DNA of 56,406 nt from CALFVT01 sp964513675 (GTDB lineage Bacteria > Pseudomonadota > Alphaproteobacteria > Caulobacterales > Maricaulaceae), in the NCBI GenBank assembly GCA_964513675.1, contig CAZEOD010000015.1:1-56406 (forward strand), written 5' to 3'. The notes under the pieces are model-generated. The model was not told the DNA's origin. It did not search any database and was given only the letters and a program-made list of their open reading frames with translations. Made by a program: the position numbers and the translations under genes. How positions within the stretch are numbered: position 1 is the first letter of the stretch; every line of letters starts with the position of its first letter. This document shows positions 25,723 to 34,625 of this stretch, piece by piece.

Positions 25723-27528
25723 ATGGATGAACAAAAGAATTTTCTTACGGCGATGGTCCTGTCCGGTCTGATCCTGCTCGGCTATTGGTATTTTTATCTC
25801 GCGCCAACTCAGAAAGCCGCGCAGGCGAATATTGCGCTTGAGCAAGCGCGGGCCGAAGCGCTAGCGCCTAAGGCTGACACGCCCGCCGTTGCGCCGATTA
25901 TTACCCGCGAAGAAGCCTTGGCCGATAATGGCATTGCCCGCATTGAAATTGATACGCCGTCGCTGAAAGGCTCCTTCCGCGTAAAAGGCACACGGTTTGA
26001 TGATATTGAGCTGAAAAACTACAAAGCCACATTGGACGCCGATAGCGGGAATGTTGTTCTGCTGACGCCCGAAGACGCAGATAAAGCGGCTTATATTTTT
26101 GATAATTGGGTATCGGCAGATGGCGGTTCCGGTTCAGACGCGAATTGGATTGTTACATCAGGTCAAAAGCTGACGCCCGATACGCCCATAAAAATGCAGC
26201 ATCAAGGGCAAGGCTTCACCGTCGAGCGCGTTGTCACGATTGATGACCGCTATCTTATTACGCTGACGGACCGCGTGACAAATACATCAGGCGGAGAAAT
26301 TAACCTGTCGCGCAAAGGCGCGTCACGCCAACATGGTTTGCCAGATGATCTTACAAATTTCTTTATTCTACAAGAAGGCCCTGTTGCCATTGTGGATGGT
26401 AAGCTTGAGAAGATGAAATATAAAAAACTGTCTAAAAAGAGAACCGCTCAATTCGGCGGTGAAAGTGGTTGGGCGGGACTAACCGATAAATATTGGCTTC
26501 AAGCCAATATCCCGCCTCAGGCGACGCAAATAGAGGCTGGGTTTGATTACAAAATCATCAATGAACGGGAAGTTTATGAAACAAATTTTCAGACCGTGCC
26601 GACAACATTAACAGCGGGATCGACCATCGAATCTGTTGGCTATATTTTTACAGGCGCGAAAGACCGCGACGTGCTTTTGTCTTACCAAAATGATATTGGC
26701 ATTTCCGAAATGGAACGCGCCATTGATTGGGGGGCATTGCGCATCTTGACGCGCCCTATGACATGGGCGCTCTCAAAGCTTGGGACGATGATCGGCAATT
26801 TTGGTCTCGGGATTCTGGCGCTCACCACGATTTTGAAAATTTTCATGTTCCCATTGTTTAACAAACAATATGCCTCGCAAGCGAAGATGAAAAAAGTCCA
26901 GCCGAAGCTTAAGAAAATTCAAGCGCTTTACAAAGATGACCGCGTGAAATTACAGCAAGAAATGATGGGGCTTTACAAAAAAGAAGGCGTGAATCCAATG
27001 GCGGGCTGCCTACCGATTATTCCGACCATCTTCATTTTCTTTGCCCTGTATAAGTCAGTCTTTATTAATGTTGATATGCGTCATGCGCCGTTCTTTGGGT
27101 GGATTAAAGATTTGTCGGCCCCTGACCCTCTATCTATTTTGAACGGCTTTGGCGCTTTGCCATGGGGGGCAGAACCTTTCGGGTTATCTTTCCTCGCAAT
27201 CGGCCCACTTGCGCTGCTTTACGGTATTACAATGGCGATGATGCAAACACTCTCGCCAATTCCGGGCGGTGGCGCTCCTGCGGCGCCTTCTACTGACGGC
27301 GCGCCGGATCCAATGGCGATGCAGGCTAAGATATTTAAATATATGCCGTGGTTCTTTATGTTTATCCTCGCGCCTTTTGCGACGGGCCTTTTAGTTTACT
27401 GGGTGTGGAATAATATTCTGTCCTTCACGCAGCAATATATCATTACGCGGAAGTTTAAAGTTGATACGCCGATTGATAAATTTTTCCGCAAGATTACAGG
27501 CAAGCCTGAACCAGAGGACGTGGTGTAA
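25723..27528 (+). CDS. yidC: Membrane protein insertase YidC
   Basis: YidC inserts and folds inner membrane proteins, alone or with SecYEG. The N-terminal membrane helix (about residues 7-25) is followed by a large periplasmic beta-sandwich domain, then the conserved core: ALTTILKIFMFPLFNKQY, KMKKVQPKLKKIQALYKDD, KKEGVNPMAGCLPII and the C-terminal GLLVYWVWNNILSFTQQY. At 601 residues it is typical of alphaproteobacteria. It lies between rnpA and engB, the standard order in this class. Confidence 0.97.
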   Translation: MDEQKNFLTAMVLSGLILLGYWYFYLAPTQKAAQANIALEQARAEALAPKADTPAVAPIITREEALADNGIARIEIDTPSLKGSFRVKGTRFDDIELKNYKATLDADSGNVVLLTPEDADKAAYIFDNWVSADGGSGSDANWIVTSGQKLTPDTPIKMQHQGQGFTVERVVTIDDRYLITLTDRVTNTSGGEINLSRKGASRQHGLPDDLTNFFILQEGPVAIVDGKLEKMKYKKLSKKRTAQFGGESGWAGLTDKYWLQANIPPQATQIEAGFDYKIINEREVYETNFQTVPTTLTAGSTIESVGYIFTGAKDRDVLLSYQNDIGISEMERAIDWGALRILTRPMTWALSKLGTMIGNFGLGILALTTILKIFMFPLFNKQYASQAKMKKVQPKLKKIQALYKDDRVKLQQEMMGLYKKEGVNPMAGCLPIIPTIFIFFALYKSVFINVDMRHAPFFGWIKDLSAPDPLSILNGFGALPWGAEPFGLSFLAIGPLALLYGITMAMMQTLSPIPGGGAPAAPSTDGAPDPMAMQAKIFKYMPWFFMFILAPFATGLLVYWVWNNILSFTQQYIITRKFKVDTPIDKFFRKITGKPEPEDVV

Positions 27529-27552
27529 ATTTAACACTGACGCGCTCAGCTT

Positions 27553-28245
27553 ATGACGGATATAGACAGACCCGCAGAAATTTCAGACGACGATGATAAC
27601 GCGGCTGCGCCGGCTTATAGCGCGGCGCAAATCGAAGACGGGCGGCTTTTATTTGCCCGCGATGTTACCTTCATGCTGAGCGTGGTTAAACTTAACGCCT
27701 TGCCGCCGCCGGATATGCCAGAAGTTTGCTTTGCGGGCCGCTCAAATGTCGGGAAGTCATCACTGATTAATGCCTTGACGGGCCGCAAAGGTTTAGCGCG
27801 GGCGTCCAATACACCGGGGCGGACAAGAGAGCTGAATTATTTTAATGTTGATGAGCGCATCCGCGTGGTCGATTTGCCGGGTTATGGCTATGCCAAAGCT
27901 TCAAAAACAGATATTGCAAATTGGACGGAGCTGACGCGGGCTTTCCTACGCGGGCGCGCGCCCTTGCGCCGCGTTTTTGTGCTGATTGATAGTCGCCACG
28001 GCCTGAAAGATAGCGATATCGATATTATGGACATGCTGGATGAAGCGGCAGTGACCTACCAACTGATTCTCACCAAAGTTGATAAGCTGAAAAAAGGTGA
28101 GCTTGAAAAAGTCATGAAAAAGACATTGCGGCGGGTTAAAAAACGCCCTGCGGCCTTCCCCGAATTGATCTGCACGTCATCTGCCAAGAAAAATGGGCTG
28201 GATGAGCTTCGGGCCGAGATTGCCACGCTGGCCGAAACGCGCTAG
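27553..28245 (+). CDS. engB: Ribosome biogenesis GTP-binding protein EngB/YsxC
   Basis: This GTPase acts in late assembly of the large ribosomal subunit. The G1 motif is AGRSNVGKSSLIN, G3 is VDLPGYGYAKAS, G4 is LTKVDKL and G5 is TSSAKK. A longer acidic N-terminal extension (DDDDNAAAP) precedes the core, giving 230 residues. It begins 24 bases after yidC and is followed by argB. Confidence 0.96.
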   Translation: MTDIDRPAEISDDDDNAAAPAYSAAQIEDGRLLFARDVTFMLSVVKLNALPPPDMPEVCFAGRSNVGKSSLINALTGRKGLARASNTPGRTRELNYFNVDERIRVVDLPGYGYAKASKTDIANWTELTRAFLRGRAPLRRVFVLIDSRHGLKDSDIDIMDMLDEAAVTYQLILTKVDKLKKGELEKVMKKTLRRVKKRPAAFPELICTSSAKKNGLDELRAEIATLAETR

Positions 28246-28293
28246 CCCCAAACTAAGTTAAAATTCAAGAGCCGAGTTAACACGAGGATAAAT

Positions 28294-29172
28294 ATGTTGA
28301 AGCGCCGCGCCAATGAGACAGGATGGACAAGTGCCCAGACCTTATCCGAAGCTCTGCCGTTTATTCAGCATTATGCGGGTGAAACTATCGTTGTTAAATT
28401 TGGGGGTCATGCCATGGGGGATGCGGAGCTAACGCGGCAATTTGCCCGTGATATTGTGCTTCTGCGCCAATTTGGCTTGCGGCCTGTTGTTGTCCACGGG
28501 GGCGGGCCGCAAATTGGCTCTATGTTGGCACGGCTGAATATTGAGACGAAATTCGTTGATGGCTTGCGGGTGTCGGATTTGGAAACCGTTGAAGTGGCCG
28601 AAATGGTGCTCTCTGGCCTTATTAATAAATCTATTGTTCAAGCCATTAATCAAGCGGGCGGGCAGGGCGTTGGCTTATCGGGCAAAGATGCCGCGATTAT
28701 CACCGCCAAAGCTGTCCGCGAAGATTTGGGCTTTACGGGGGAGCCTGTTGCCGTGAATACGGCACTGATTGAGGCGGTAACAGCGGCGGACGGCGGTGCG
28801 TTTATTCCTGTTATTTCACCGATCAGCGGCGGCGATGACGGCGGCTCTTATAATATCAATGCGGATACGGCGGCGGGCGTCATTGCTGGGGCTCTTGGGG
28901 CTGTGCGTTTAATGCTGCTGACCGATATTGAAGGGGTGATGGATAAAGATAAGAATTTGCTGACGAATTTATCGCTTACGGATGCCAAGGGGTTAATTGC
29001 AGACGGCACGGCTCAAGGCGGCATGATCCCCAAACTCGGGACCGCGATTGCCGCGATTGAGGAGGGCGTCACGGCTGTCGTTATTTTAGATGGCCGCCGC
29101 GCACATGGTCTTCTTGTTGAACTCTTTACGGATCAAGGGGCAGGGACATTGATTACGGATACGCCGGCGTAA
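28294..29172 (+). CDS. argB: Acetylglutamate kinase
   Basis: ArgB phosphorylates N-acetylglutamate in arginine synthesis. The nucleotide-binding VVKFGGHAMGD, the substrate motif VVHGGGPQIG, and the C-terminal AQGGMIPKLGTA are all clear, as is YNINADTAAGVIA. At 292 residues it is of the longer, often arginine-sensitive type, though feedback control is only inferred from family. Its TAA overlaps the ATG of the DUF1036 gene (TAATG). Confidence 0.96.
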   Translation: MLKRRANETGWTSAQTLSEALPFIQHYAGETIVVKFGGHAMGDAELTRQFARDIVLLRQFGLRPVVVHGGGPQIGSMLARLNIETKFVDGLRVSDLETVEVAEMVLSGLINKSIVQAINQAGGQGVGLSGKDAAIITAKAVREDLGFTGEPVAVNTALIEAVTAADGGAFIPVISPISGGDDGGSYNINADTAAGVIAGALGAVRLMLLTDIEGVMDKDKNLLTNLSLTDAKGLIADGTAQGGMIPKLGTAIAAIEEGVTAVVILDGRRAHGLLVELFTDQGAGTLITDTPA

Positions 29173-30254
29173 TGTATTTTATAATGCGGCGCCTTCTTAT
29201 CTATGGTTTTACGTGTATGGGCTTGACCCTATCCGCCTTTGCAGCGGCGCAAAATACCGATGAGAGCCCCGCCGAAAGCGTGAGTGAGCCTGCCGCTGAG
29301 AGCGCTGTTCCAGCGTGGACTATCTGCAATGAAACCTCCTTTATTCTGCGTTTAGCGCATGGGCAAACACGCGCCGGTCAAGGCCGTGTGTCAGGGTGGC
29401 AAAAGCTGAGGCCGTCTGAGTGTATTGATGAAACGCCCGATAAGAACACGCCGCGGTTTTTATTTGCTGAAAGCGCGCCTGTGCATAATGGCGGTATTCG
29501 GGAATGGGCAGGACAAGTGACGATTTGCGTCAACCCGACTGAGAATTTTGATATTGATATGACCGTGTCTTGCGCGCTTCAAGGGCTGGAAACGCGGCGG
29601 TTTCTGCGCATTGACCCCGCTGAAATCGTGACAACATTAATCGAGCCAGATGATTTTAAGACCAAAGCCAAAACAGCCGGCTTGCAGCGCTTGATGAAAG
29701 ATGCGGGCTATAAAATTTCGCGTATTGACGGGATTGATGGACGGCGGACTCGTAATACGCTGAAGCAGTTTTTAAAAGATTATGAAATCGGGAGTGATTT
29801 GGCTCTTTTTGAACAGATGGACGCTCTCGAAGATGCGGCGCTCTCTCAACAAGATTTGGTCGGCTTGACATTATGTAATAAAACCCAGCTTAAAACATGG
29901 ACAGCGATTGGTTACCGCGAGGATGGATCGTGGCAATCGCGCGGCTGGTGGCCCATAGAGCCAGATGGCTGCGTGCGCCTATGGTCTAAAGATTTAACCG
30001 GAACGGAAATGCATATTTACGCCCATCAAACCACGGGCGATGATAAGAGTTTTATTTTGGAAAACCCGCTTGAAACTGTGAATAATTTTTGCGTGGCGGA
30101 GGCGAGATTTTCGGCAATAGGGCGTGAATTTTGCACAGATAAAGGCTATGCTCCTGCAAATTTCAAGGCCATTCCAACGATCGAAAAAGGCAATAAAATT
30201 ACACTCGCGGAAACGGATTTCATTCCCGCATCCAGCGGCGGACTTCGCCGATAA
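29172..30254 (+). CDS. Exported protein with two DUF1036 domains and a PGB-like linker
   Basis: After a signal peptide (about residues 5-26, ending AAAQN), this 360-residue protein has two DUF1036 domains. The first runs from TICNETSFILRLAHG and the second from LTLCNKTQLKTWTAIGY to about residue 335; the motif W-x-x-[LI]-x-P-x-[GE]-C is visible in both (WQKLRPSEC and WWPIEPDGC). Between them, LQRLMKDAGYKISRIDG and the following GRRTRNTLKQFLKDY match the peptidoglycan-binding-1 pattern. It is probably periplasmic; the function is unknown. The start codon overlaps the argB stop; an ATG at 29184 is an alternative start. Confidence 0.8.
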   Translation: MYFIMRRLLIYGFTCMGLTLSAFAAAQNTDESPAESVSEPAAESAVPAWTICNETSFILRLAHGQTRAGQGRVSGWQKLRPSECIDETPDKNTPRFLFAESAPVHNGGIREWAGQVTICVNPTENFDIDMTVSCALQGLETRRFLRIDPAEIVTTLIEPDDFKTKAKTAGLQRLMKDAGYKISRIDGIDGRRTRNTLKQFLKDYEIGSDLALFEQMDALEDAALSQQDLVGLTLCNKTQLKTWTAIGYREDGSWQSRGWWPIEPDGCVRLWSKDLTGTEMHIYAHQTTGDDKSFILENPLETVNNFCVAEARFSAIGREFCTDKGYAPANFKAIPTIEKGNKITLAETDFIPASSGGLRR

Positions 30255-30292
30255 AGCCGATAAATGTAAATCCAATCAATATTGAGTCTGCC

Positions 30293-30976
30293 ATGGAAAA
30301 TTTAACCCATATCCAAAACTGGATATTTGATCTCGATAATACGCTTTACCGCGCGGATGTTAACTTTTTCAGTCAGATCGACGTAAAAATCACGACATTT
30401 CTCAGCCGCTATCTCGCTTTGCAGCCGCTAAAAGCGCGGGCATTGCAAAAAGAATATCTCGCCGAATATGGCACAACACTTTCGGGCCTTATGGCTGTGC
30501 ATGGCTTAGACCCCGCAGAATTTTTGGATTATGTCCATGATGTTGATTTATCCGCGCTTGAGCCGGATCCATCCTTACGCCGCGCTATAGAGGGCTTGCC
30601 GGGCCGCAAATTTATTTTCACCAATGGCTCCCGCGCCCATGCAAAAAATATCGCCTCTCATTTGAATCTATGGGATTTATTTGATGGGAGTTTCGGCGTT
30701 GATGATGTCGATTATATTCCGAAACCTCGCCGCAGCCCCTATGTGAAATTCTGTGATTACTTTACGATTGACCCACAGACGGCGATCATGTTTGAGGATA
30801 GCCTGCGTAATCTTGAAGTCCCAAAGGCGATGGGAATGAAAACTGTGCTCGTCACGTCCGATGCTGACTGGAGCCATGAGCCTGAAATTACGCGCCCTGC
30901 CGGCACAACGACGCGGGCGAATTGGATTGATTATATCACTGATGATTTGCCGAAGTGGCTGGCCGATAACACATAG
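30293..30976 (+). CDS. HAD-family pyrimidine 5'-nucleotidase
   Basis: This HAD phosphatase has the catalytic Asp motif WIFDLDNTLY near residue 12, motif II FTNGSRAHA, and motif III/IV FEDSLRNLEVPKAMGMKTVLV. These fit the SSM1/YjjG-like pyrimidine 5'-nucleotidase group, placed next to argB in many alphaproteobacteria. It is 227 residues. It begins 38 bases after the DUF1036 gene. The natural substrate is not proven. Confidence 0.9.
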   Translation: MENLTHIQNWIFDLDNTLYRADVNFFSQIDVKITTFLSRYLALQPLKARALQKEYLAEYGTTLSGLMAVHGLDPAEFLDYVHDVDLSALEPDPSLRRAIEGLPGRKFIFTNGSRAHAKNIASHLNLWDLFDGSFGVDDVDYIPKPRRSPYVKFCDYFTIDPQTAIMFEDSLRNLEVPKAMGMKTVLVTSDADWSHEPEITRPAGTTTRANWIDYITDDLPKWLADNT

Positions 30977-31078
30977 CCTGATAATCATAGGCCTTGAGCC
31001 TAGTTGGCTTTATGTATTCAGCAGAGCGCGCAAAATAAGGGCTGTCCGATGACGGCGATAAAGATACCGTCTTGCCTT

Positions 31079-31106
31079 CATTATAGACAGCGCATTATAG
31101 ACAGCG
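31079..31106. repeat. 14-base tandem duplication upstream of gpmA
   Basis: CATTATAGACAGCG occurs twice in direct succession at 31079-31092 and 31093-31106, about 50 bases before the gpmA ATG. It may be a recent slippage duplication in the promoter or leader. Confidence 0.85.
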
Positions 31107-31155
31107 GGGCGCCGCGGCGTTAAGACCTCCCGTAAATGATTAGAGGAAACCTATT

Positions 31156-31887
31156 ATGAGCTATCTTGTTCTTGTCCGTCATGGGCAATCGGAATGGAAC
31201 CTTCAAAACCGATTTACGGGCTGGGTTGATGTTGGCTTGACCGCCGAGGGCACGCGCGAAGCCAAAAAAGCGGGTAAGCTTTTGGCCAAAGAAGATGTGC
31301 AATTTGATGTTGCTTTTACGAGCTATCAAAAGCGCGCCATTAAAACGCTTTGGCTGACGCTGGAAGCGCTCGACCAAATGAGTATTCCCGTCACCAAAGA
31401 CTGGCATTTAAATGAGCGTCATTACGGCGGATTAACGGGACTGAATAAGCAAGAAACCCGCGATAAACATGGCGATGAGCAAGTCCATATCTGGCGCCGT
31501 AGTTTTGACGTACCGCCGCCGCAAATAGACACGGATAGCGAATTTCATCCTAGCCATGATCCGAAATATGCGGGCATTGACCCGTCTGAATTACCGACGG
31601 GTGAAAGCCTTAAGATCACGACAGATCGCGTGCTGCCCTATTTTGAGAGCCAGATCATGCCTTTCATTCGTGCGGGATCAAATATTGTGATTTCTGCCCA
31701 TGGAAATAGTCTTCGCGGTCTGCTGAAACGGATATTCGATGTTGCAGATAATGATATTCCGGGCTTTGAATTTCCAACAGGCAATCCGCTCTTGATCGAG
31801 CTAGAGGACGGAACACTGAATGTGACCTCAGCGCGTTATCTGGATAAAAAGCGAGCGAAAGATTTGCCGGAGATTAAATCCGCTTAA
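31156..31887 (+). CDS. gpmA: 2,3-bisphosphoglycerate-dependent phosphoglycerate mutase
   Basis: GpmA interconverts 3- and 2-phosphoglycerate in glycolysis. The phospho-His motif VLVRHGQSEWN is at residue 5, NRFTGWVDVGL follows, LNERHYGGLTGLNK carries the second catalytic region, and SAHGNSLRGLLK holds the other His. The length of 243 is normal. A strong AGAGGAAACC ribosome binding site precedes it. The RibD-like gene begins directly after its TAA. Confidence 0.96.
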   Translation: MSYLVLVRHGQSEWNLQNRFTGWVDVGLTAEGTREAKKAGKLLAKEDVQFDVAFTSYQKRAIKTLWLTLEALDQMSIPVTKDWHLNERHYGGLTGLNKQETRDKHGDEQVHIWRRSFDVPPPQIDTDSEFHPSHDPKYAGIDPSELPTGESLKITTDRVLPYFESQIMPFIRAGSNIVISAHGNSLRGLLKRIFDVADNDIPGFEFPTGNPLLIELEDGTLNVTSARYLDKKRAKDLPEIKSA

Positions 31888-32334
31888 ATGACATCTGATG
31901 TGGATTATATGCGCGGCGCTTTGCGCCTTGCTAAAATCCATAATGGCCAGACGGGTGAAAATCCGTCCGTTGGCTGCGTGCTGGTTAAAGACGGGCATAT
32001 TATTGGCGAAGCTGTCACAGCGCTTGGCGGTCGGCCTCAAGCCGAAACGCAGGCCTTGACGCAGGCGGGGGCGGCGGCGCAGGGCGCAACCGCCTATGTG
32101 ACGCTTGAGCCCTGCTCTCATTACGGGCAAACTGGCCCCTGCGCGCAAGCTTTGATTGACGCGCAGATTTCGCGCTGCGTGATTGCGGCGATTGATCCTG
32201 ACCCGCGTGTTCATTGGCGCGGCGCGGCAATGCTGCAAGAGGCGGGCATTGATGTGACCACAGGGCTTTTGGCGGATGAGGCAGCGAAACTCATGGACGC
32301 CTTTTTCAAACGTGTTAAAATGAGGTCATGTTAA
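31888..32334 (+). CDS. RibD-type deaminase domain protein lacking the reductase domain
   Basis: The 148 residues match the N-terminal deaminase half of RibD, which deaminates the pyrimidine intermediate in riboflavin synthesis: MRGALRLAKIHNGQTGENPSVGCVLV is typical, and EPCSHYGQTGPC gives two zinc cysteines (Cys76, Cys85). The protein stops at AFFKRVKMRSC, where the reductase domain would begin in a full RibD (about 360 residues). The zinc-ligand His of the HAE motif is Gln (PQAETQAL, Gln51, codon CAA at 32038), so the site may be inactive. It could be a remnant or a divergent standalone enzyme. It directly abuts gpmA. Confidence 0.75.
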   Translation: MTSDVDYMRGALRLAKIHNGQTGENPSVGCVLVKDGHIIGEAVTALGGRPQAETQALTQAGAAAQGATAYVTLEPCSHYGQTGPCAQALIDAQISRCVIAAIDPDPRVHWRGAAMLQEAGIDVTTGLLADEAAKLMDAFFKRVKMRSC

Positions 32335-32359
32335 TTTATGCGCGCCGAAGGATGAGTTT

Positions 32360-34033
32360 ATGACCCGGGGTTTTATGTTGTCTGTCTTAGCGGCCTGCAT
32401 GCTCATGGCCTGCCAGCCCAATAAGGCGCCGGTGAACGCTGACCCTGCGGATATGATTATTTTCGGCGGGCCTATTTATACGGCCCTTGATGACGCGCCT
32501 ATGGCTGAAGCCATCGCTATTGATGACGGCGAAATTGTCGCTGTTGGCAGTTTGGTCGATCTTTTAACGGAATATGGCGACGGTGCAAAACAGCTTAGCC
32601 TTAACGGGGCTGCGCTTTACCCCGGCTTTACGGATGCCCATGCTCATCTTCTGGGCCTTGGCCAGCGTGAGCTTAATCTTAATCTTGAAGGCACGTCATC
32701 TATTGCGGATCTCGTGCAGCGCTTGGACATTGCCGCTGTAAACCTGCCGGCCGGGCAAGCTCTTTATGGGCGCGGCTGGATTGAAACCGGCTGGCCGGAG
32801 CAGCGCTTTCCGAACGCAGCTGATCTGGACAGCGTCTCCCCGAATAATCCCGTCATTTTTGAGCGCGCTGATGGCCATGCGGTTGTCGCGAATAGCGCGG
32901 CTCTAAGGGCTGCGGGGATTACAGCTGACACACCTGATCCCGATGGCGGCAGGATTGAAAAAGACGCGCAAGGCCAACCAACGGGCATGTTAATTGACAC
33001 GGCGGCTAATCCCGTTTTTGCGTTGTTAAACGCGCCCAATGCCGCCGAAAAAACCCGCGCCTATAAAGCCGCCTCCGCTGTTTATACGGCTTATGGCTGG
33101 ACAGGGCTTCATAATATGAGCGTTAACCCCGCTGATCTTGATATGATCGAGCAGATGTCGGATGCGGGCGATATTCGGCTGCGGGTTTATAACTCGCTTG
33201 ATAAATCAGGGCTGGATGCGCTTATTGCGAATGGGCCGCGTGAAAATCATAATGGCCATGTTTTGACGCGGGCGATTAAGCTTTATGTTGACGGCGCGCT
33301 CGGCTCACGCGGGGCGGCTTTAACAGGGCCTTATAGCGATAAACCCGATAGCCGGGGCCTTATTTTACTCCCTAAAGATGAGGCCTATGACCTCATGGGC
33401 CGCGCAAAGGCGGCAGGGGTTCAGGTTAACACCCATGCGATTGGCGATCGGGGGAATAAGCTTGTTTTGGATTGGTATGAAGATGTTCTCGGCGCGGATA
33501 GCGCGCAAAGCCGCTGGCGGGTTGAACATGCGCAAATCCTTCATACCGAAGATATCCCGCGTTTTGCTGATATGGGGATTATCCCCTCTATGCAGCCTAG
33601 CCATGCAATTGGTGATTTACATTTCGCGCCCGATAGACTGGGCAATGCGCGGCTTAAGGGCGGCTATGCGTGGCAATCTTTGATTAAAAGCGGCGCGATT
33701 ATTGCCGGCGGCTCGGATGCGCCGGTCGAGCGTGGGGATCCGATGATTGAATTTTACGCCGCAATCGCGCGCATGGATCTGTCCGGCTATAGCGCTGAAA
33801 ATTGGGGCGCAGATGAAGCGGTCTCCCGCATGGACGCGCTCAAAATGTTTACGCTCTGGCCCGCCTATGCCAGCTTTCAAGAGGATAGGCTTGGCACAAT
33901 TCAGGTCGGGAAACGTGCTGATTTCTCTGTCTTTGATGCGGATATCATGACCCTTCCGGCGCAAGATATTCCAAAGGTAAAAGCCGTCATGACCATCGTT
34001 GATGGCCGCATTATTTATCGGCAAGATAATTAA
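32360..34033 (+). CDS. Amidohydrolase family lipoprotein (YtcJ-like)
   Basis: This 557-residue exported hydrolase has a lipoprotein signal with lipobox LMAC (Cys near residue 20). The metal-dependent hydrolase fold is shown by YPGFTDAHAHLLGLG (first metal His pair), VDGALGSRGAAL, VNTHAIGDRGN, VEHAQIL and GGSDAPVERGDP. This pattern fits the YtcJ/amidohydrolase 3 group, often with N-acyl or aryl substrates, but the substrate is unknown. An AAGGA ribosome binding site 7 bases upstream supports the start. Confidence 0.9.
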   Translation: MTRGFMLSVLAACMLMACQPNKAPVNADPADMIIFGGPIYTALDDAPMAEAIAIDDGEIVAVGSLVDLLTEYGDGAKQLSLNGAALYPGFTDAHAHLLGLGQRELNLNLEGTSSIADLVQRLDIAAVNLPAGQALYGRGWIETGWPEQRFPNAADLDSVSPNNPVIFERADGHAVVANSAALRAAGITADTPDPDGGRIEKDAQGQPTGMLIDTAANPVFALLNAPNAAEKTRAYKAASAVYTAYGWTGLHNMSVNPADLDMIEQMSDAGDIRLRVYNSLDKSGLDALIANGPRENHNGHVLTRAIKLYVDGALGSRGAALTGPYSDKPDSRGLILLPKDEAYDLMGRAKAAGVQVNTHAIGDRGNKLVLDWYEDVLGADSAQSRWRVEHAQILHTEDIPRFADMGIIPSMQPSHAIGDLHFAPDRLGNARLKGGYAWQSLIKSGAIIAGGSDAPVERGDPMIEFYAAIARMDLSGYSAENWGADEAVSRMDALKMFTLWPAYASFQEDRLGTIQVGKRADFSVFDADIMTLPAQDIPKVKAVMTIVDGRIIYRQDN

Positions 34034-34054
34034 TTAATTCAAAATTTTATTTAT

Positions 34055-34540
34055 CTATTTTGAGGCCGCCCAGCGGCGTAGTCCGGCTTTTATATCGAGC
34101 AGAAGACGGATTATAATAACGGCGATCATCCCGTAAAGCATGACATGGTAAATCGGCGCATCAGTCTCGGGCGGTAAAATGCGCGAAATGGGTAGCGCGG
34201 CCAATAGGAACGCCAAGCCATAAGCCGTTATTGACGGGGCAAATACGCGGCCCATTTGGACGTCTTGACGGCGAATATGCCATAAAATCACACAAAACAT
34301 AAGCGTCCCAATAGAGAGCAAACCGTTTAAAGCATCAAATTGAGGAAGCTCTGAAATCACAAGGTGATAGGCGATCAGAAAGATGAAATAAATAATCTGT
34401 ATCGCGGCAAAACTTTGCCATAAACGCCGCGTTAGCTGTTTGCCATTGCGTAATCCATCATAGATAAAGGCGATAGCAAAGAGGATCACCGCTAGGCGGG
34501 CCGCTGTTCGCGTTAGCTCTGATATGACATAAAAGGACAT
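34055..34540 (-). CDS. Hypothetical membrane protein
   Basis: The 161-residue protein has about five hydrophobic helices (RLAVILFAIAFIYDGL, FAAIQIIYFIFLIAYHLVI, LNGLLSIGTLMFCVILW, ITAYGLAFLLAALPI, HVMLYGMIAVIIIRLLLDI) and no motif that I recognise. It converges with the amidohydrolase gene and is divergent from the HDAC-family gene. No function is proposed. Confidence 0.65.
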   Translation of the reverse strand: MSFYVISELTRTAARLAVILFAIAFIYDGLRNGKQLTRRLWQSFAAIQIIYFIFLIAYHLVISELPQFDALNGLLSIGTLMFCVILWHIRRQDVQMGRVFAPSITAYGLAFLLAALPISRILPPETDAPIYHVMLYGMIAVIIIRLLLDIKAGLRRWAASK

Positions 34541-34625
34541 AGCGTTAAACTAGCGGCATAGTCCGTTTTGGCAATGCAAAAAATACCTGCGGATATTGAA
34601 TGTGAATTGCCCCGTCAGGGTCGCT

